Assembly (NCBI GenBank): GCA_009761415.1
Contig: QUOL01000009.1
Location: forward strand, 992,001 to 1,056,000
Direction of reading: 5' to 3'
Source: Sarcomyxa edulis
Taxonomy: Eukaryota; Basidiomycota; Agaricomycetes; Agaricales; Mycenaceae
Length of the DNA: 64,000 bases
The notes under the pieces were generated by a model. It searched no databases. It saw only the letters and a program-made list of their open reading frames with translations, and had not been told where the DNA came from. Below, one piece after another: positions 58,442-64,000 of this stretch. The position numbers and the translations under genes were made by a program. Position 1 is the first letter of the stretch. Each line of letters opens with the position of its first letter.

Positions 58442-60831
58442 ATGTTCAGCCTACAGCTGGATCCAGGCCAATATCGTGCCAGGCGTTTTCTAGACTTTTG
58501 TAGAGCAGTCGTAATACCATGCGCAGCCCTCTCCGTTATTGTCCGTGTCTTTGATTTACCACTAGGAATTTTTTCCATACCAGCACACGTATTATTCGCC
58601 GTGCTATGGAAAATCAGTTCCATCTCTTATCATCGAGTCTCCCAGAACCTGGAAGCCAAGCAGATGGATGCTAGGTGAGCCATGGATTTTTCCCATACAG
58701 AGTGAAAATTTCTAATCCTAGTGATTTCCCATAGAATGATCCCCCACGTAGTTGGGAAATGGCCCGGCAACATCGACATATTGTTGCGAATGATGAAGGC
58801 GTTCAAGACGGCCTACATCCTAGACGTGTATCTTGATCTCTTTGAAGAGTATCAGTGCACGACCTTGAACACCCGCATCCTATGGGTTGACCAGGTAGGT
58901 GCTGTTGCCGTCCGTCACGGATTCATCTGCCAGAGAACTTTTGACCGTGATGGTCGTACTTTCTGGTAAGCAAAGGACTAATTGTCTGACCACAGATCAT
59001 AACAATGGACCAAGAACACGCCAAATTCGTCCTTGCCACAGGATTTTCTCATTTTTGGCGAGGAAGAGTTCAGAAAGAGCGACTGTAGGTACATTTCAAG
59101 TCATCGAGATTTGTATCAACCGTTCAACTACTTCCAGAGAGACATTCTTGGGCCAAGGAATATTCAACAGAGACGACGAAGTAAGCAACCCTGTCATTCT
59201 TGCTTTTGTATGTAAATTGATCCTCGTCTCCCAGCAATGGAAATTCGTGCGCACTGATGTTACTAAACTCTTCATAGGATTTCTGACGAGTTCTTCAGCA
59301 CCGTACGAACGCTCGGCCATTCTTCGCCCGGGAACGTATATCTGATTTCGCCATCTTCGAGCGATACACCAACAACACCATTTCAATCCTCTCTAGACTT
59401 TCCGGCCAGGCATGTGACGCACAGGATTTGTACTCCCGTTTCACCCTCGACGCCGCGTCAGAGTTCCTCTTCGGGCATAACCTAGACACGCTTTCTGGCT
59501 CCCTACCTATACCGGGTAAGACGGCGATGGGGCCAAAGGGAAGCGCGACGGACGATTCGTGGGGGACGTTTGCCAAAGCCTTTGAAAGCGCCCAAATAGT
59601 GGCTACTACGAGGGCTAGACTGGGATATTTTTGGCCCTTGGTGGAGGCTGTGACGGGTGGAGACAGAATGCATAAGCATTCGAAGGAGATTCGGGAGTGG
59701 CTCGATCCAATCGTTAGGAAGGCGGTAGATGACAAGAAGAGAGTGGAGAGTAAGATGGAAGATAGGACGTTTTTGGAACATCTTGCGGGGAGTACGGATG
59801 GTAAGGTGATATCATTGCGCGCTCGATCGTATACATACTGACGTGTTTCATTTGGCAGACTATGCGTTGATCCGAGATCAGTTGCTGAGTATGTTGTTGG
59901 CGTCTAGGGATACGGTCAGTGTGTCTTTTTTCTGTCATTCTTTAAGTTCCTGGCTGACAGTTTTTATCGAGACGGCGTGTCTGCTGACTTTTGTGACCTA
60001 CTTCATGGCTGTCTACCCGGACGTGGCTCGTAAACTCCGAGCAGAGGTCCTGGAGCACTGCGGTGAGCGTGGGGCACCGACTTACGAGAGTCTCAGAAAT
60101 CTGAAATACAGTGAGTAATCCATACCACCGAGTCCCCGAAAGTAGACATTATTCACACTCGGCATGCATTCACTCAGTGCGAGCCGTCATAAATGAAACA
60201 TTGCGATTGTTCCCCCCAGTACCACTGAACATCCGAGAGAGCCGAGCGAGCGCTGTCCGTCTTCCCCTCTCAGACGCGTCCTGCGGTTCATCGGCAGGCT
60301 CAAAACCAATGTACATGCCGGCGAACACACCGCTCGTCTACCTCCCCCTCCTGACTCAACGAAACCCGGTCCTATGGGGCCCAGACGCAGATATATTTGA
60401 TCCTGAACGGTGGATAGACTCGGAACGCGTGAAGATGTTTACTAAGAACCCAGCGATGTATGCTCCGTTCAGCGCTGGACCTCGGATTGTGAGCATCTTG
60501 CTGTCGAGTTGAATTTGTTGACCATAACTATGTGTGAACAGTGCATCGGGCAAAACTACGCGTATAACGAAGCATCATACTTCCTGGTTCGGCTGCTACA
60601 ACGATTCGACACGTTCACGCTAGCGCCAGAGTATCAACCTGAAGGATCTGCGCCGCCTGACGTGTGGCAGACGAGGCAAGGGAGACAGGCGTACGAGCGT
60701 ATATGGCCTGCTGCGGCGTTGACGCTTTATGTCAAGGTAAGTATCCCCAGTTCCTTGTGATGGCTCGTGTTCTCAATCGTCGGGCGGTCTAGGGAGGTAT
60801 GTGGGTACGATTTGGCAGGTCCAAGTCATGA
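58442..60831 (+). CDS. Cytochrome P450, CYP63/CYP52-like
   Basis: A haem monooxygenase of the ER membrane, of the fungal clan that hydroxylates alkanes, fatty acids and aromatics. The N-terminus has hydrophobic anchors (FCRAVVIPCAALSVIVRVF, IFSIPAHVLFAVLW). Landmarks in order: TMDQEHAKFVLATGF, TLDAASEFLFGHNLD, the I-helix LLASRDTTACLLTF (Ser in place of the usual Gly before RDTT), the ExxR helix VINETLRLFPPVPLNIRES, the PERF-like FDPERW and the haem loop [22 protein letters not shown] with its Cys ligand. Many short introns; one lies between RI and CI of the haem loop. It ends GGMWVRFGRSKS. About 600 residues, typical of CYP63. A reductase partner is not in the window. Confidence 0.9.
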
Positions 60832-61220
60832 ACGGCGCGTATGTATTCATTTATTTCCACTCGGATTTTTGGGTTTATGCAAGGTGCCTGCTTATCGGAC
60901 TAGCATCGAGGTAGTCAGTCAGTATTTAGTGTTTGTGTATTCTATACCTATACCCTGTGATGTTGGCAAGCATCCTCTCTTTCCCTACTTCCTATACACG
61001 TGGGTTATACAGAATGTAGAGCAGCAGAAGACTGGATAGATTTTGAAGTGCTAGTGTGAACTACAAGTTGTTTGAATGCTTGAAACGACACGACGAGTGG
61101 CAGAGCAAGAGAACTGAGTGATGGTTGGATATGTACGTATGTTTACAATGCATGTCGGGATGATGAAGCAAATGAAAAAAGATATTAAAGAAAGTCCCTC
61201 GTTCAGTCAGACGAGCGGCG
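60832..61220. other. Intergenic between convergent genes
   Basis: About 390 bp of 3' UTR-like sequence between the P450 and the zinc protein; nothing else seen. Confidence 0.5.
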
Positions 61221-62061
61221 TCAACTGGAATGGCCGTAGCAGTCGTAGCAAGTAGTCGTGACTGAGTTACTGTAGTCCAAAAGTTCAATCGCCGATGATA
61301 TTATCATAAGGATAATGACAGTCAACTTACCTTTCTAGGTTCTCGAAGCAACAATTTCTACACACCGTTCTTCCACATCCGGAAAACAAGCGACGACCAA
61401 CGTGACGACCAGCAGGGGCATCTTTCGAGAGTCCAGGTTCAGGTTCCTCTCCATCAGACTCGGGCTCATCATCTCTCACTTTCCTCCTCCTTGACGCGGT
61501 GGGAGTGGCGTTGACGTCGGTGTTGGTATTGGTATTGGGATTGCTCAGCAGAGTCAGTGCCGTCCGCAGTATCGGTGATGGGGATGGTGAGTACGTCAGG
61601 CATGGGGTTGGTGGCTGGGATGGGGCGCGTGCTGTACATGTTCGAGAACATATGGTGCATGTTGGGGCGGAACATCTAGCAAACGAGGTCAATATAACAG
61701 CAACCTCTTCGAGTTGAGTGGCAGGAACGCACCGAGCACAAATAACGAACTGGTAGGCACCTTGACTCGGCGCTATATTACCAGAGGTGGTGGTTGGACT
61801 CAAATTAATGCTGAGAGAGCGGTGGCAGGCGGTGCATGTCATGGACGATACATTATTGTCTGGATAGATATTGTCCTGGACATTCACGTCGAGGTGGGGT
61901 GTGTTGGACGACTGGGTGGATTCCAACCTCCGTCGTTTATGGGGTGGTTTCTTGGGTGCGAGGTCTATATAATGTCAGTGGCTCAATCCGAATGTCGAGC
62001 AGATGTAATATGGATGAAACTCACCAGGTTCGATACCATTGAGGGAATTCGTCGCTCGCAT
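61221..62061 (-). CDS. Small Cys-rich zinc-binding protein
   Basis: About 235 residues over four exons, start MRATNSLNGIEP at 62061. A basic patch KKPPHKRRRLE is a likely nuclear signal. Cysteine pairs follow: MTCTACHRSLS, VICARCSAPTCTICSRTC, and near the end SGCGRTVCRNCCFENLES and TTTCYDCYGH. The spacing CGRTVCRNCC...CYDC is like a RING/FYVE-type cross-brace and suggests two or more zinc ions. A Ser/Pro/Thr linker with NTNTNTDVNATP and an acidic patch lie between. The last exon was chosen because it supplies the closing CYDC pair; reading on from ENLER loses it. Similar proteins occur across fungi without a known function. Binding of DNA or protein is open. Confidence 0.65.
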
Positions 62062-62550
62062 TGAATATAGAAAATTTGAGAGATCTCTGGTCAATACTTG
62101 CAAGCTCGTCTAGGTCGTCGTCTGAAGTTGAGCGCTGTAAGAAAAGGTGAGGCAAGAATAACAAAACGAGTTTGTGTATGTATAAGTTCCAGAACCTCGG
62201 ACGTCCCGAGGGAGATCTTAGATACCGATCCCCATTTGCAATCGTAACGTGCTTTCAAGGCCTGCAGACGGAATCGAAATTTGAATGGAATAGAATAACT
62301 AGTACGAGTAGTAAGGAGAGTGGGTGGTATAGCGTAGCGTGTCATAAAATCCGCTGCTGTGGGCACACTGTTTATAAGGAAGGTGCGTATTACACGAGGT
62401 CGAAAGAGAAAGGCAGAAACAAAATAGAAAAAGCAGGAATATAGAGAGATATAGAAGTAGGAGAAAAAGAGAAAGAATGTGGTGCAATATATAAATTCGA
62501 AGAACGAGGAAGCATAGCAGAAGTGCTTGGTTATGTACACAAAGCGCGTA
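62062..62550. other. Intergenic between start of the zinc protein and end of epsin
   Basis: About 490 bp, A-rich on the plus strand, with no supported frame; holds the zinc-protein promoter and the 3' UTR of epsin. Confidence 0.45.
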
Positions 62551-62582
62551 TTAGATATCAAAGAACGGTCGTTCACCATTCT

Positions 62583-62613
<31 letters not shown>

Positions 62614-64000
62614 AGCAAAAGGATTGTGACCCGTCGTTTGGGACAGGACATTTCGCCCAGCAGGAGTATAACCATATCTGGACATTCAATTACGACGAGT
62701 CAGTGGCATACTTTTCGATCAGCTCAAAAGACATTCATACCTGAGCTGACCGATGTTTCCAAAAGTATCCTGACCGTCGTCTCTGTTGGCGAAGAGACTA
62801 GCCAAGTGAGCATGCTCTTGGTCGGCTCTTGTCTGTCGTGGTGGTCCTGTATTAGATGGTGGAGGAGAGGAGAATTGCGATGAGGCTGATGATGTCGATC
62901 GAGAGGGTGGGGTGTTGGCGTATGTGCCTTGGAGGTTGAAGGAAGGACCCGTTGAGCTTGATGGGGACGGAACTGGTGGGATGGATGGCGAGACGGCAGG
63001 AGCGAATGGGTTGTTGGAGCTTTTATTGAGAGATTGTTGAATATGGAATTAGCAGCGAGACGATTCAAAAGAACATACCCAAACCCTGTAGGTTGAGCCA
63101 CGAGAGGCTGTTGAGGCTGCAAGAACTGTTGTTGCTGCTGCTGCTGCTGCTGGAAAAGTTGTTGCTGACGCATCCATTCTTCCTGTTGCTGTTGTTGCTG
63201 CTGCTGCTGTTGCTGCTGTTGCCAAACCTGTTGCTGACGTAGATACTCGGCCTAGAGAGCTCGGTGAGTTATACTACAAGATTAGAGGGCAGAGCCTACC
63301 TGCATAGCCTCCTGTTCCGCTTGCTGCTGATATGGGTTGAACGAGGTGAACTGAGGCTGCATTGGCATCTGCGTATACTGGGGTTGAATCTGTGTGAACT
63401 GTGGTTGGAGGCCAACAGTGTACGGTGTGGGGTCGTTTAGGCCAAATGAAGGGAACGGGTTGGTGCTTGGGGGCGCTCTGGAATGAACATGATTAGAGAG
63501 ACGGTTGTCTACAACAACGACAACACTCACAATTGGTTCTGGTCATCGAACAGAGCACTTGAATTGGAGTCCTCGACTGCTTTGTTCCTTTTGGCCTCCT
63601 CCTCCTCACTCAACTTGATAGCTTCCATCAAATCCTTCTCTTCCGCAGTCAAATGTCCCTGCTTAGCTTGCTCAGCGGCCAAAGTCCTCTTGCTCTCCTC
63701 TATAGCCTTCCTGAGCTCATCTTCATCACGGTTCGGTCTGACTCCGTTCAATCCTTTGGAGTGTATCTGCCTCCTGCGTTCATTCTCATCTTCGTCTTCC
63801 TCCGGCTCGTCAGACGCCCCTCCGCGGATCATCCGATCCCGCATAGACGCACGACTTCTTCGTTCCTCTCTCAATCGTCCCTCATCTTGCAAGAGATTAG
63901 TGATATCCTTGGCCTTTTGACGCACATTCGCTCCCTGATCCTTCCCGTCCTCGTCAATGTATTGGAATTCCTTGAGAGTCTTAATGATATAGATATTGTC
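62551..64000 (-). CDS. ENT1: Epsin (ENTH-domain endocytic adaptor), N-terminus outside the window
   Basis: A clathrin adaptor that binds PI(4,5)P2 through its ENTH domain and ubiquitinated cargo through UIMs. The window begins inside ENTH (NIYIIKTLKEFQYIDEDGKD, QKAKDITNLLQDEGRLREER). Two ubiquitin-interacting motifs follow (DELRKAIEESKRTLA and KDLMEAIKLSEEEEAKRN). Then come Gln-rich stretches encoded by CAG/CTG runs (63125-63240 and 62580-62615) and NPF motifs for EH-domain partners (TNPFPSFG, NNPFAP, HNPFAQQ). It ends NGERPFFDI. The missing part is the first 80-90 residues of ENTH on the far side of the window edge. The polyQ tracts are longer than in yeast. Confidence 0.9.

Noticed and set aside
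63120..63240. CAG/CTG repeat as a microsatellite feature of its own
   Set aside because: It is coding sequence for the Gln-rich part of epsin and is described there.
1..64000. CRISPR arrays, bacterial operons, rRNA genes
   Set aside because: None seen; intron structure and gene families are fungal.

Overview
The window is nuclear DNA of a filamentous basidiomycete, most likely an Agaricomycete. Almost every gene is broken by many short introns (about 45-60 nt, GT...AG). Leaders are pyrimidine-rich, genes are dense on both strands, and several families are typical of mushrooms: a CYP63-like P450, a UbiA-type membrane prenyltransferase, a secreted DUF1524 nuclease and a DUF3435-like tyrosine recombinase. 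All coordinates are genomic spans from start codon to stop codon; exon joins were traced by eye, so individual splice sites may be off.

Layout. 1-2650: an A-rich stretch with no convincing protein gene, two matched hairpins and a promoter-like right edge facing left. 3210-3720: gene debris. 3823-5794: MFS transporter. 5907-6965(-): secreted HNH/DUF1524 nuclease. 7291-11628(-): valyl-tRNA synthetase with two in-frame starts. 12246-13876(-): GH5 hydrolase. 14139-15328(-) and 15509-17510(+): exosome subunit Rrp42 and an M24 aminopeptidase P, divergent. 17906-19243(+): low-complexity protein 'A'. 20265-21288(+): Ser-rich orphan. 21404-25197(+): CNNM/Mam3-type DUF21-CBS protein. 26671-27989(+): UbiA prenyltransferase-like. 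28062-31804(-): Noc1/Mak21 ribosome-biogenesis factor. 32160-34625(-): phenol-hydroxylase-type FAD monooxygenase. 36236-37352(-): unresolved C2-like gene. 37387-39531(+): mitochondrial ABC1/UbiB kinase. 39853-41428(+): Mid1 calcium-channel subunit. 42908-45858(+): protein 'B', a paralogue of 'A'. 46927-56016: putative mobile element. 58442-60831(+): cytochrome P450. 61221-62061(-): Cys-rich zinc protein. 62551-64000(-): epsin, cut by the window edge.

The most unusual part is 46927-56016. A tRNA-Gly(UCC) gene appears cut in two at the canonical intron position (37/38). Its 5' half lies at 46927-46962 and its 3' half at 55982-56016, on the same strand, 9 kb apart, and the two acceptor strands (ACAACTA and TAGTTGT) pair perfectly. 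Between the halves lie a large tyrosine-recombinase gene with a C-terminal zinc-finger array, an unrecognised second gene, palindromes near both ends, and an apparently intact intron-containing tRNA-Gly(UCC) on the opposite strand just inside the left end. The simplest reading is a tyrosine-recombinase mobile element that integrated into a tRNA anticodon loop or intron and carries a replacement tRNA.

The other genes are mostly housekeeping (translation, RNA decay, ribosome assembly, endocytosis, calcium and mitochondrial lipid homeostasis). A few accessory enzymes (P450, FAD monooxygenase, prenyltransferase-like, secreted nuclease) are scattered and do not form a convincing biosynthetic cluster.
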